Shown here piece after piece: positions 33,290-45,695 of a DNA stretch of 52,191 nucleotides (position 1 is its first letter; each line of letters opens with the position of its first letter). Origin of the DNA: Globomyces pollinis-pini (Eukaryota > Chytridiomycota > Chytridiomycetes > Rhizophydiales > Globomycetaceae); contig MU621206.1 of the NCBI GenBank assembly GCA_025399215.1, forward strand, positions 1-52,191. The letters are read 5' to 3'. The notes below the pieces were generated by a model. That model saw only the letters and a list, made by a program, of their open reading frames with translations. It did not search any database and was not told the DNA's origin. The translations under genes and the position numbers were made by a program.

Positions 33290-35340
33290 ATGCCTGCTCC
33301 CACTAAAAAATTAAAGAACATTGTCCCGGTAACTGCTCCCGTTAAATCTTTCGTTAAATTCGATTGGAATTGTCAGTTTTTAACTACAGTCTCGCCCGCA
33401 CTTCACTCATTCTCACTGCGTGTCTTCAATTCAAAACAAACTGCCATTTGTTCTTATACTCATCCTACTGCCGATCATTGTAATGCTATTACTTACGGAA
33501 AGTTAAACGATGCCGTTTTATTGGGTCTAGCTTTGGATTCTGGTGTATTGTTATACTCTATATCTGAATCCATCCCAAAACAACACTTGGTCGGTGTTCA
33601 TCAAGCACCTGTCACGGATTTTTGTTTCTCTTTAGATTCTAAATCTGGTTATTCTGTTAGTTCCGATGGATTGTTGGTGGAATGGGACTTATCTACCAAT
33701 TCAAAGAAAAAGTAAGTTTGTACTCTCTTTTAATAACGTTCCTCTTCAAATATTATTATTCCAACCTATTCTGACTTTAATTAGCTCTCTAAAATCTTCT
33801 AATTTATCGAAAGTGGCAATCAATGAAAAAGGAACATTGTTGGCTATTGCGGGAAACCAAATTCATATTGTTGATCTAAAAACATTCAAAATTATCAAGG
33901 TATGTGCACATCTATTAGTTATTCGAAATGGAATATGTTACAGACTATCATTTTATTTTTAACCGTTCTGATTTGTTGTAGAACTTTCCTGGACATACAA
34001 CTTTGGTTTCAGAATTGATCTTCGTTGGTGATGACCTCTTTTCTTCTGCAGTTGATGACCGTTTTATTACTCGATGGAATTCAGAGAAAAAACCATTAGG
34101 TATGTCAACCCTTCAATTTCATCTGTTTTTTTTCTTAACTTAGTTGATTCAATTATTATGTGAATTATATCTAACCTTCATTAGTATTTTCTGTTGAATC
34201 TCCGCCAATAAGTATGTCAGTGAATTCCCAAAATCATTTGTTGGCACAGATAGAAAATGGTGTCGTGTCCTTATGGAAAACAGATAGAACTTCAAAGAGA
34301 GCTGTCGCGGCCGATGGTTTGTTGGAATTAAATGCAGAAGATAAGGCAGAGGCCGCATTTTTAGCCGCTTCTTTAGATAATGATCAAGTCGTAGTTGCTT
34401 ATGGAACACTATTTAAGCCAATATTTGAACGAGTTGTATGCTACTTTTTATTTTGATTATAGTCCTTTACTGATGAAGAAGGAGTGATTAAACCAGCTAC
34501 TGTATTGACTAGATTAGTTTTAGAACAATCCAAGAAACAAAAGAAGAAAAGAGTATGTATTTTGGCTAGAGTTTGATCCATAGACCTCAGAAAAGGTACC
34601 AATGCAAGTATTAGGAAGTATCGACTTTGGAGAAAATTCAAAAAAGTCAGAAGTAACCGAGGAAACTATTGCTGAAGAGCCTACAATTGAAGATCAGGTT
34701 AAAGCATTGGTGGTAGAAGACCATGTGAAGGAGAATAAAGAATCGACAAATATTTCTTTGAACCAGATGCTTTCTCAGGCAATCAGCTCCGGTGATAAGC
34801 AGCTATTGGAAAGGGTTTTAAGTAACAGTGATCCCAAAATTATCAATGCAACTATTAGACGTATCAACCCAACATTAGTTGTTCCATTATTAGACGCATT
34901 GGTTGTCAGATTACAGAAGAGACCAAATAGAGCTGCGCAATTGGTTGAATGGATCAGAGCTTGTTTATTAAACCACTCTGGATATCTTTTATCAGTAATA
35001 TCATGTCTCTAACCGATTCTCTAGATCCCGCAACGAAATTACAGTCTAAGGGCGTTGCATCGTACATTAATAAAACGTCAAGAAGTGCTACCGAAATTGT
35101 TGAGACTTTCTGGGAGACTTGATATGATATCTTGTCAAATGAACTTTCAAAGCAATGACCAAGAAGATGAAGATTTGGTTGTGTTTGATGCTGATGTAGA
35201 CGAAACCTCAGATATGGTAATTAAATTGTGATTTACAATTTTAGGATGAATATTCAGGTGAAGATGAAGAGGAAATGGTTGATTATGCTAATGATTTTGA
35301 TATGGAAAGTGATAGTGAGTCTGGACCTGAAGATGCTTAA
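33290..35340 (+). CDS. WD40/Utp12-domain nucleolar protein (UTP5/WDR43-like)
   Basis: t-UTP subcomplex protein required for pre-18S rRNA processing and rDNA transcription (established for the family). The N-terminal half has WD40 repeats (VTDFCFSLDSKSGYSVSSDGLLVEWDL, then DDLFSSAVDDRFITRWN in a later exon). The C-terminal Utp12 domain is SLNQMLSQAISSGDKQLLERVLS followed by RRINPTLVVPLLDALV and LVEWIRACLLNHSGYLLS. It continues after an intron with a LRRL-type helix and an acidic tail (DEYSGEDEEEMVDYAND) ending at the TAA at 35340. About eight exons. The order matches WDR43/Utp5 rather than other Utp12 proteins, which are larger. Confidence 0.87.
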
Positions 35341-35507
35341 GCTTTTGTACCTAATTCTACATCATTTTCATCGAGTTTAATTAATATATGCTTTCAACCA
35401 TACTATAATCATAGTCCCAATTTGAGCAATTCCAGCGTCATCCATCGGTTGTCATTCCAACGTGTCAAATTCACTTCAAATGGATATTTTTTTTAAATAA
35501 GTTTTCA

Positions 35508-36270
35508 ATGAATGACCTGCAAAAAACATACTTGCTAGTGATAGTGACCATCCTGGTGATATCCAATAGCATTCCATATTTAATGACTATCCAACCATCC
35601 TATTTCTCAAGCAAACACAATATTTTCAATCAATATTTCGTCAAATTAGGTTGGGTAACAAGACTTTTAGCTTAAATTAGGCATGGACGAGTGCCATTAT
35701 TTTCTATATTGGCATTAAGAGTCGAACAAGTGGTCGATTCTCAACCAAAAACTTCATCATTCGATACTGTCTCGCAACAGGTTATTGGTAAAAATCAAAT
35801 ATGAATTAAACAATAGGTTTTTGATCATGAATCTATTCCATTTCGTTTGGACTTTTTCTGGAACTTGTAGTATTGAAGATACAACTGATTTTCATCAATG
35901 TAAGTCCTTAAAAGGTCGATGGAATGGATTTGATATCAGTGGACATTGTTTGTAATTAATGTCTATTAAATATAGTCTACTGATTCATTCCAGTCTTTAT
36001 ATACTAGAAGAACTAGCAATGTTGACCAAGACAGTTGATAAAATACCTGGATTTGGACTTTTGGCATTATGGGGTTGGATGTTGACTACTACAGGTATCT
36101 ATCGATTCCATCCCATTCCTGAAATCATTGTGGGATCATTGTTTGGATTCAGTTACTGGATTAGTTTTTATGTCGTGATGAAATCGATTTTCTTCAAGTT
36201 GTTACCTTTTGAACTTACCATAGATCGCACGGATACCAAGAAATCTTTTGATGTCAAGAAATCGGATTGA
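35508..36270 (+). CDS. FIT-family ER lipid protein (FITM2/Scs3-like)
   Basis: About 225 aa from four exons with introns of 24-28 nt that all join in frame. The start is MNDLQKTYLLVIVTILVIS (first TM). Then come NQYFVKLGW|AWTS, FLIMNLFHFVWTFSGTCS, WNGFDISGHCFLLIHSS (first catalytic His), WGWMLTTTGIYRFHPIPEIIVGS (second catalytic His region) and a polar C-terminus. FIT proteins are polytopic ER acyl-CoA diphosphatases needed for lipid-droplet budding. Both conserved His residues are present, so activity is likely. Confidence 0.87.
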
Positions 36271-36463
36271 TGATTTTACGTTGAACACTACAATTCAATT
36301 CAAAGTTACAATATATCATATCTCATTTATTTTTGTTTTCCAAATATTAGATGTACAAACTTTTTAAAGAGGAAGATTTTATATATATTATGAATTGTAT
36401 TGAAAAGGATATTTCTGTAATCAATGCCATACACCAAACCACTTGGATTTTATTGAAATCAAA

Positions 36464-38033
36464 TCATTGTTTAGTTTTTAAGTGTGAAGATACATGAAAG
36501 CTCTTGCTTTGTTGCATTTGATTTAAAATAGAAGGTAAGAAACTTAAAAATACCAAATTCACGTTTGAATTGATGGCACGAAGTAGATACTTTCCACAAT
36601 TCAATGATGTTAATTGTTTATCACTTTTCATTTGAAAAAAGTTGGTCTGTAATCCTTCACTGTAGGTTATATAAAAAATCAACATGATGAATTGAAATGT
36701 TACAATAACAAAGACTGCTTTGGATACGTTCCATAATTTTTTCAACCCTTCCTGAATTGATCGATGCTCGGAATCAAGGCTGAGATAGCAAACATAAATG
36801 GCGGTCAAAGTACTTGGAATGATGTTCCAGATGAATAGAACTACAAACCACCAATCGCTTATTGATAACCATCTAGCCCTAAACGAGTAATTACATATAG
36901 CTGTGCTTTCTAATGTACTACTGACCCAACACACCTCTAAATAAACACCTCCTGTAAATATCAAATGAATGGCGAGTAATAAGATTAAGATGGCATAGTA
37001 TGTACGTTTATGAAGCAAAGTTTTGGTGGTAAGGTAGAATTGTAGCATGGTTAACAATGCACTAGATAAGCTTGAAAATTCCAATAGATATTTGATTGTA
37101 ACAACATGAAAGACGTAGACATCTATAGAAGGTATTGGCGATAACACATTAATCAGTAGGTTGATGGACAGAAGTAATGAGAGGAATTGATTGAGTATCA
37201 TACAATTTGGATAGAGTGATGAGGATTTCATTCGTATACGTGATCTAATCGAATATAGAAACCCAACAATGTGGAGCAAAAGACTTGTTATCAGCAAAAT
37301 AATAGCACATCGATCCCAACCAATATCAGGCCCTTCATATGGAAACATGGGTCGACTTTTTCGAAATGGTTGATATGTTGTCCTAACATTACAAAAAAAA
37401 TACATACCATTTGGTACTTATCGATCCATTTATATCAGTGCGCAATTGTCCATCAAATTGTCCCAATATATCGTTGCTAAATTGAGTTTTACTGGAATCG
37501 AATTTGATTATCACTTTATCCCCTTGGCACTTTGTATTATTGTAAACGATAAATTCATGATCTTCAGTGCATTGGAAATAATCATCAATACAGCTACCAT
37601 CTGCTAGAAAAAACACGTCGTTAAATCCACGCAAGATAGAGTTATTTGTGGGAGTTATCTGGCAATATGTATTTCCTTTCATAGATTGATAAAAATAATT
37701 GTCATATGTTGATTTATTGGTTTCCAACACTGATGGAGATCCACTTTTCAGTCCATATGTGATTGTTAAATCTGTTGATGCTATACAACAAGAGTCCATT
37801 CTCTGTGGTCCCAATCCACATGTACCCAATGGAGAATACTGAATAAATGCAGTGTAGAGTTTTGACCATGTTTCATGATCATTGGGTACTGTTGTACTTT
37901 CATCATTAACATTAAATGAATATACTGCATCTGGTGGTCCATGACAATTCCAAGAGTTTGACCATTGAGATTCCAAGATGATTTTGCTATACACTGTAGT
38001 TACTGCTAATGAAATTGCTATGCAGTATATCAT
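36464..38033 (-). CDS. Secreted Cys-rich ectodomain plus seven-helix membrane protein
   Basis: 514 aa in two exons (37408-38033; 36464-37382) with a 25-nt intron at the same place as in the 14745-16388 gene (STKW|TTYQPF). The ectodomain shares LESQW, CHGPPDAVY, TCG, DSCC, TYCQ, SCIDDYFQC and TKC with its relatives. The membrane half shows about seven hydrophobic segments (AIILLITSLLLHIVGFLYS, YAILILLLAIHLIFTGGVYL, WFVVLFIWNIIPSTLTAIYV) and a short tail rich in Ser and Lys. Function is unknown. It is the clearest independent second copy, because it lies 21 kb from the duplicated block. Confidence 0.87.
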
Positions 38034-38194
38034 TTCTTAAAGATTTGAGGGTGAGAAATGACGTGTTCAGGGTAGTATTGCGTCATATACATGTTTCTGA
38101 GTTTTTATACATATATTGGTTGATTAATGCTATCAACGAATGGTTATCTCAAATAAAAATAATGTTGCAATAATAGAAAAGACAAATGATATAT

Positions 38195-39987
38195 TTAAAA
38201 TTCCATAGATTCCAAAACTTGGTCATATCGAGTAGGATAATGATCATTCAAACTATTATCATCAAACAAAATTTCACCAAACACATTTGCACGATTATAC
38301 ACATCGTAAAACGTAAATCGATCCAAATCAGTTTGAGAGAAGTAAAGCCAAATAATTCGTCCTGGTGGATGTAATTTGAACGAGGTTGATTGATCAGGCA
38401 AGTGGTTCAAAGATATTTCCCTTCGAACACGATAGAAATCTGCTAATCTATCATCCGTTGGCGTTTCAGTTGATAATAGTTCTGATATTAAAGTGGGTTC
38501 ATCCAAAGACAGAGATTTCAATCGTACGATGGCATCTCTAATTTCTATCACCGAATCATAAGATATACGTGCGAGCCAATCCCAACCCATTGCTACAGTG
38601 GTGATCAAGTTAACACCTTGTAAAGCCAGTTTTGTTTCCATGATTGACGGACATGCAAAGGCATACACTTTGACTTCGCAAGGTCGGAAACCGATGTCTG
38701 GTTTCAACTGACAAGTGACTGGATCTGCCCAAGCCATTCCTAAAATGGATGCTAACCCGGCTCCCAAAGAATGTCCAGTTATAACAAGAGAGTATTCGGG
38801 AAAGTCCTCCAACGCTTGCTTTACTTTATGGTAGACTCCTAACTTGTTGTCTGGATTTGACACGTCTGTCACAACTTTTAACATTCCCCCATGAAGGTAA
38901 TAAAGCTCATCACTCCCAGAAAGAGATAGATGCATAGCTTCACAATAAAGATCAACAATTGTATCCTTGGCAGATATTGTACCTCTAAAAGCCAGAACGA
39001 CAGCTTTCTTCTCGTGATCCATACTGACACAGAAGGCTGGTACATAACCCACTTCAAAAAAATCCATAGGTTGATCTAGGCGAGACAGATAGCGAATATC
39101 AGTAAAATCGATCCCCGCATAGTGAGCATAAAAGTGTTTGTCATCATAATGCGCAGTAAAGAGAGCATTATCACCTTCCAAATATGTCATGACTCTTTCC
39201 CCATAAATGGCATTTGCAAATCTAGAATACCTGCGTAGCGTTGATAACAACAAAACAGGATCCAACTGGGGCAAACTTTGATTAGCAGTAACCAATTGGC
39301 CAGGAGATTCCAGCTCCAGATTCTCAATTGCCAAGTGATCATTTCGATTATACTCAACAACAGAAGACCAGATAAATTCATCTCTCCACAAAAGTTTGGT
39401 TTTGTTCTGCATAGAAATCCAAGCCGAAAAGTATTTCCAAACTTCATACATATTCAAGTGGACTCCAGTATTTACTAACTCTCTAGATAGTAGTTGAACA
39501 ATTTCGTAAGCCATCAACAACGATTTCTTATCACCAAAAAACTGCTGCAAGACTCTAACAAGTTCACTTGAACCGGATAGTGATAAATGCGTTACTCCCT
39601 CCCCAATCTCTATACCCAATATGGCGAAAAATTCTGCAACATCAATGAATTTATCTATGCCAACAGGGGCGACAGTTTTAACACTAACGATAAGCATCAT
39701 GATCAGACTTACACTTCCCTTGCGATACCCAATCCCAATCGAGTGGATGCTTTCGCAGTTTGAAAAGCCAAATTGGTCGTAGCTTGGGCAACAACCAAAG
39801 ACATACGGGCGATGCCTTAGTTTAGTAAGAAAGAGTATAAACCTCCTCCCCTAGCTGCTATCGTTGACCATAAGTCAAGGCGACTTCGTTCTGGTTCTAC
39901 AGTATCTGGTATGTCAACACCATTCTGGGCAATTTGAACTTCTTGAGAATCCAATCTATCGTCGTTTAAATCAGCAATAGTATTCAT
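38195..39987 (-). CDS. Class 3 lipase (sn-1 diacylglycerol-lipase-like)
   Basis: About 575 aa in three exons (introns near 39813-39840 and 39698-39727). The alpha/beta-hydrolase core has GHSLGAGLASIL with the nucleophile Ser, preceded by VVLAFRGTISAKDTIVDL (oxyanion region), as in lipase class 3. A conserved HYPTRYDQ near the C-terminus probably supplies the His. The long N-terminal region (residues 1-200) is helical and family-typical for DAGL-alpha/beta relatives, but no N-terminal four-helix membrane domain is evident. The start at 39987 (MNTIADLNDD) is the first in-frame ATG; an upstream leader exon is possible. It is expected to release fatty acids from acylglycerols. Confidence 0.85.
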
Positions 39988-40295
39988 AAAAGGAATGAAT
40001 TTAATGAAGGTCGTTGGACATGAAACCCGCACAAAGTCTTGTGTGAAGCGGACAAACAAATACAGCAATGAAGAGGGTCATTTGGAGGATAAGCACTGTA
40101 GAAGGTTGATCTTGATTTGAATAATCAAACAATTATGTCAGTTTCAACTGTCGTTTGAATGATTAAATGCTCTTAATTGAGTGCTTTTTACCAACCTTTC
40201 CTTTTATACTGCCAATCGATTGATTATCAAAATTGTTTGGGTTTCTTTCATTCCTTTTAAGTCTTAAATTCAACGTGTAAATTTTTTGAATTCTG
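39988..40295. promoter_or_regulatory. Divergent promoter region (lipase / SEC31)
   Basis: 308 bp between divergent genes. A possible leader-like ORF (MTLFIAVFVCPLHTRLCA) begins at about 40080 on the minus strand and could be an upstream exon of the lipase, but no convincing splice was found. Nothing else was seen. Confidence 0.35.
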
Positions 40296-43200
40296 ATGTT
40301 GAAGAAAATTGAAAGAACCAGTACCATCTGCTGGTCGCCCGCTACTCTACAAGATCCTTTACTGGCCTTAGGTACAGTTGCTGGAGCTTTAGATGCTTCC
40401 TTCAGCTCAAAAACGGAACTGGAAATATTTGGACTAGGACTGCAATCTAACGCAAAAAGAATGAATAAGATTGCTGGAATCCCTGGTAATGCAAGGTATA
40501 TTATTCTACTTTGTTTATGCTAGGTATCTTATTCCCTGGCTTAATATGCAGATTTAATCGTATCTCTTGGGGAACAGATTTCCTTGCTTGTGGTAAAGAA
40601 AATGGTGAAATGGATATTTGGAATCCTACTAAAGTATTGGCTGGAAAAGAAGATGCACTAGTGTTAAGAACCACTAATCATTCTGGACCTGTCAAGGGAC
40701 TGCACTTTAATCAAACACAAACTCATCTGCTGGCTTCAGGTGCTACTGATGGTGAAGTAATACTTCTAAAATATCTTATCAATAGATTTTGATTTGGGAT
40801 ATGAATCAGATGGACACTCCATATGCTCCTGGTGCTCGTTCTCAACGACTCGAGGATGTCACATTTTTAGCTTGGAATAAGGATGTACCTCAAATTTTGG
40901 CTTCTGGATCATCAAATGGATATACTGTCGTGTGGGATTTGCGAAATAGAAAAGAGTTGATCAAGATTCCTTATCCAGGAGGTAGAAAACCAGTGACAAG
41001 TATTGCTTGGAATCCTGCCAAGGTAATTTACCAAGTTTACAATTATTATTGTAACTCTTCATCACTAAACGCGAGATATAACGAATATATATTTGATACA
41101 CAAATCAAATATCTATCATATTAACTCACTTAATTCCACCAATCTGTCTTTTTTATCAAGATCTTAATTGATTTCATTGTATTAATGTTTTAGCCAACAC
41201 AAATGGTAACTTGCAGTGATGATGATGCTAATCCTGTCATATTAATGTGGGATTTACGTAATGCAAGTGCTGCAGAAAGAGTAAGCCCTTTCAATAATTT
41301 ATGCTAGTCCTTTGCTGGTCATTCAAAAGGTATATTGTCTATGGACTGGTGCCCTAAAGATCCGGAATTATTATTATCTTGTGGAAAAGATAACCGTACA
41401 ATTGTGTGGAATACCAACCTTGGTGAGCCTATTGGTGATTTAGCCCACTCTGATAATTGGGGTTTCGATACTAAATGGTGTCCTAGAAATCCTGATTTAT
41501 GTGTTGTTGCCAGTTTTGATGGATTGGTAGCAGTCCATTCTATTCAAGGAGCAAGCAACCACCCAGAAGAAGATGTTTTCTCCCCAGTACCTGCACAGGA
41601 ACAAGTGCAGCAATTAGATCCGAATGATCCATTTGCATCTATTGGGCATCAAGATATTAAGGAGCCAAGTGCGCAACCTATTTTTTCATTGCCACACCCA
41701 CCCAAATGGCTTCGTCGCCCTGTGGGAGCAGTATGGGGTTTTGGTGGAAAGTTAGTATGTTTTGATGAAGGACATACCACTTCAGTGACTGTGAAAACAT
41801 TCCCATTGAACGAAGAACTTGCTTTCCGAACAGATCAATTGGATTTCATTTTGAAGCAAGAAAACCCAGATACTAGTGCACAATATTGTGATTACATGGC
41901 ACATTCAGAGTTTGTTTTAAATGAAAAGGATAAAGATGTATGGAAATTTCTCAAAACTCTATTTTCTGCCAACTCTAGAGATGATATGTTAGATTTTTTG
42001 GGAGTAGATGGCAAATTCTCATCGGATGAGAAATTAAATGCACTTTTAAAGAAATTAAAGATTACACCACCAGTTGCAGCAAGTCCACAAAATAGCCCAA
42101 AAACTGCTGAAAATGCTGATGTGGCGGATAAGCCAGTTACAGACACTCCATCTTTAGGACCATTTAGCGTTTACTCCAACCGTGGAACAGAAGAATCTGA
42201 TATCGATGGACTAATTACAAAAGCTTTAATAATTGGAGATTTTGAAATGGCTGTTTCTGTGTGTATTGGTGCAAATAGGATGGCAGATGCTCTGGTTTTG
42301 GCTGTAAATGGTGGAAATGAGCTTTTAGAAAAGACTCAAAAAGAATTTTTCAAGCGATACTCCAAAACGAAACCATATGTGCGAATTTTACAGTCGATAA
42401 CTGAAGGAGATTTGACTGATATTGTGAACCAAGCCCGTGTAGATGCAAATGAAGGATGGAAAGATTTATTAGCGCTTATTTGCACCTATTCAAAACCAGA
42501 AGATTTGGCTGGATATTTTGCAACTTTGGGAGATCGTTTGATGAAGATTAACACCACTCTACCAAAAGACCAAGCATCTAAAGGACACGCTGCGGCACTC
42601 TGTTTTATAGGAGCAGGCGAATTTGAATTGGTCAGCAATATTTGGTTCCCACAAGAAGATACCAAAACTTTACCAGATTCAAAAAAGTCTATTGAAATAT
42701 TATCTTTGATTGAAAAGATTGCATTGTTTAAACAAGCTGTTCGCTTTCAAGATCAAAGGATATCACTGGAAGAGTTCGAAGATAAATTTCCACTTAGTGG
42801 ATTATATGACAAATACATCAACTTTGCATATCTTGCCACTCACAATGGTAAAGTAGAAATGGCATGGAGATTTTTGGAGCAAGTTCCGGTGAATTACATC
42901 CCTGAAAAGAATATGATTTGTGATATTCATGTTTTACGAGACCGAGTCTATAAGTGTATCAATCAAAAGCTAGGTGTTACTGGTGGAGATCCAGCATTCC
43001 CATATGAATCTGTTGATGTGATCGATGGAGAGGCTATTCGAATTGCAAATGAAAATGCCGAGAGACAGCGATTGCAACAACAACAGCAATCTACCAGACA
43101 GCAATATGGTCAATCACAACCACAGTATAATCCTGGACAAACAAGAGGGTCTATTAGTGAACCATTCAATCCAATTAATCGTAATCCACCTTATCAGCAA

Positions 43201-44842
43201 CCTTGGCAGCAGACTCAGCCTTCAAATACTAATTGGAACAATAACCAGCAACATCCACCTCCAACTCAAACCAACTCCTGGCAGCCAGCTCCTCCCCCTG
43301 TCAATAATTCTTGGCAACCAAACCCACCTCCTGCTGCCAACTCTTGGCAACCTACCCCTCCTCCAGCATCGAATAATTGGCAGCCTACTCCCCCACCTGT
43401 AGCAAATGCTTGGCAACCAACTCCTCCTCCACCAACATCAAATTCATGGCAAAATCAACAACCAAATTCAGCAAACTCTTGGCAGCAACCACCACCAATC
43501 AATCCTAACACTTGGGTTCCTCCAAGTAACCCACAGGCTCCTTGGAATGGTCAAGCTACTGCCCCAAGCGTACCCCCTCCATCTGGTTCAACTGGTCATG
43601 CACCTCCAATTCCAGCTCAACATTTTCAACCCCCAACTTACGTCGCTCCAAATAGCCAATATGATTCCAGCCATCAACATACAGCTCCACAAAATGAAGG
43701 AATCAGTAAATCAGCACCGCTTGGTCCTCCTCCAGTGACTGGTCCTCCAAAACCAGGTACATACATAGCTTGTGTTTAATCTTGATTTTAGATCGCAGCA
43801 AAATCACTAAACCAGGAGATAAAGCATGTTTTGAAAGTCTACAAAAACTTATGGTGAAGTTTTCCTCACTTTCAAAAACTGTAACTCATTATCACTTTAA
43901 TTATTAGCCTCAAGAAAAGCGTAACTTGGAAGAAGCAGAGAAAAAAATCAATATACTTTACGATCAAATGAATGAAGGGAAAGTAGACTCAACCATTATT
44001 GCAGAACTTCAATCTATATTAAATGGTAATGTCAGATATATATCTTATCTTCAGCATTAAATAAGTCTGATTTTTCTACAGCGTCGAAAATTCATGTTGA
44101 TTTAATATCTAAAAAGTTTGATGCAACTGGACAATGGATTGGCGGTGTCAAAAAATTAATTGATGCTCTAGAGCGATTTGAAAAACCACCAGCCCCTAGC
44201 CCCTCTGTAACTTCACCCCATCAACCATTTGGATCTGGGATGGCGCCTCCACCTATATCTGGAAATGCTATGCCAAATAACTTACCTCCACCACCAATTA
44301 ACAGACCCCCTCCACCGACATTTGCTCCTCCTCCAATCTCAGGACCACCTCGTGGACCTTCTGGAAGTGCAACTCCATCTCAACCAGCAAATTTTGCTCC
44401 TCCACCTATAACTGGACCTCCGCGCAATACCAATCCAAGTAACCCTAACGCTTTTCCACCACCTCCATTAGCAGGCCCTCCACGAGCTGCAGCACCACCA
44501 CATCAACTAGGAAATGGCCCTCCCCCAGTTAATCGACCTGGTCCTCCTAATAGTTTTGCACCACCTCCTTCGAAGCCAGTAGGTGGCATGGCACCACCGA
44601 CGAATGGATATAGTAATGCTCCTCCCAACATTGCACCACCACCAAGGAATAACTATAATAGTGGTCCCCCACCAACAAATGGATACAATAGTGGCCCTCC
44701 GCCAACAGGAAATTTTCCCAACCAAAACTTTCCACCACAAAATAGACCGCCACCTAATGGATCATTTACCCAACCACCACCACCGATCAATAATGGATAT
44801 AACGCACCACCTCCGCCAACCAATCGCCCCTATGGTTATTAA
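40296..44842 (+). CDS. SEC31: COPII outer-coat protein SEC31
   Basis: About 1,375 aa from eight exons. With SEC13 it forms the outer cage of ER-to-Golgi vesicles. N-terminal WD40 propeller: MLKKIERTSTICWSP, FLACGKENGEMDIWNP, LLSCGKDNRTIVWNTN. The ACE1/SEC16-like helical domain spans about residues 480-790 (ALIIGDFEMAVSVC, EKIALFKQAVRFQD). A Pro/Gln region with WQPxPPP repeats follows, then the C-terminal helical domain (KACFESLQKL, EKKINILYDQMNEGKV, FDATGQWIGGVKKLIDALERF). A further Pro-rich tail of about 220 residues follows to the stop at 44842. In yeast and human SEC31 that helical domain is the end, so the second Pro-rich tail is an extension. Confidence 0.93.
43262..43500 (+). repeat. 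Imperfect NSWQPxPPP coding repeat in SEC31
   Basis: Seven or so copies of a 10-11-codon unit (NSWQPAPPPV, NSWQPNPPPA, NSWQPTPPPA, NNWQPTPPPV, NAWQPTPPPP, NSWQ) with degenerate third positions. Trp-Gln-Pro-Pro units may bind SEC23/SEC24 (PPP motifs are the known contact). Confidence 0.85.
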
Positions 44843-45003
44843 TGCGAATTAGATTTGTTATTCAAGTTTCTGATATAAACTAATGAAACACGCTTTAATT
44901 ACTATTGTTGAGCTCCATAAGAAGTGCTGTGGATAGGCTTTGTTCATATTTGATGATTCACACAGCAAAAGACTATTTTAAGCCATACGTAAATTAAATA
45001 ATT

Positions 45004-45025
45004 GTTCCTGTGACTTTGCAGGAAC
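45004..45025 (+). other. Perfect 7-bp stem-loop in the leader of the LURP-one-like gene
   Basis: gttcctg - tgactttg - caggaac: a 7-bp perfect inverted repeat with an 8-nt loop, 10 nt before the ATG at 45036. If it is in the mRNA it would sit right at the start codon. It may also be chance. Confidence 0.4.
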
Positions 45026-45035
45026 TTCCATATTT

Positions 45036-45644
45036 ATGGGTCAGTCGCAATCATTTTCTATAGGAGACTTTCCATTGCAAGTCCAATTAGAGAATTTTGC
45101 TTGGGTAGAGTCTAAATTCACATATGATCTTGTCCAGTTGTACAAGATAACGAAAGAGAGAAAGGCTATATCAGATTATGTTATTAAACTCGATAATGCT
45201 GAAGAAACTTTCAAATCTATTGGTGGAGGATTGTTTGTTGATGACAAACGAACACTTTTGGATTCTAATGATCAACCCATTTGTAACTTGAAAGGAAATA
45301 GTATATATTCTGGTATGGAATCAAAGAAACGATTAGCTACTATGATAGCATTAAAGAAATCAAAGTTATTATTTACATTGAAGTATACTTTGAATTTTTA
45401 AACTCTTAGGTTTCATTCCAAAGAGATTCCATACAAAATATCTGAATTTCACTGTCAATTGAACAAAGGACATACTCAAGCGGTGATATACGTAATCCAT
45501 GATAAAAAATGTATACCAATAGCCAACTTTCTACGACTTCGAATGGATCAGTTGGATCACATAACCATGACAATTAGTCCAGGTATAGATACATCATTGT
45601 TGATTATGTTTTGCATTGCCATTAACGAGGAGCTGGATCGTTAA
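45036..45644 (+). CDS. LURP-one-related (tubby-like fold) protein
   Basis: About 192 aa in two exons, joined by a short intron at about 45379-45409. It starts MGQSQSFS, which fits N-myristoylation (Gly2, Ser6). LLDSNDQPICNLKGN is the characteristic strand pair of the LOR family (also called DUF567), whose fold resembles Tubby and scramblase. A second half (LKFHSKEIPYKI...AVIYVIHDK) completes the beta barrel, and the last helix is hydrophobic (SLLIMFCIAINEEL), as in the family's central helix. Biochemical function is unknown; membrane/phosphoinositide association is inferred. Confidence 0.65.
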
Positions 45645-45695
45645 TTCCAATATATTCATTTGCTATCTTCGATTCACAATTTTTTTATTTTTAAG

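Noticed and set aside
41892..44753. Several long antisense ORFs across SEC31, many rich in Trp, Arg or Ile
   Set aside because: They are antisense shadows of the Pro-rich and WQP repeats; codon pattern and splice sites support only the sense frame.
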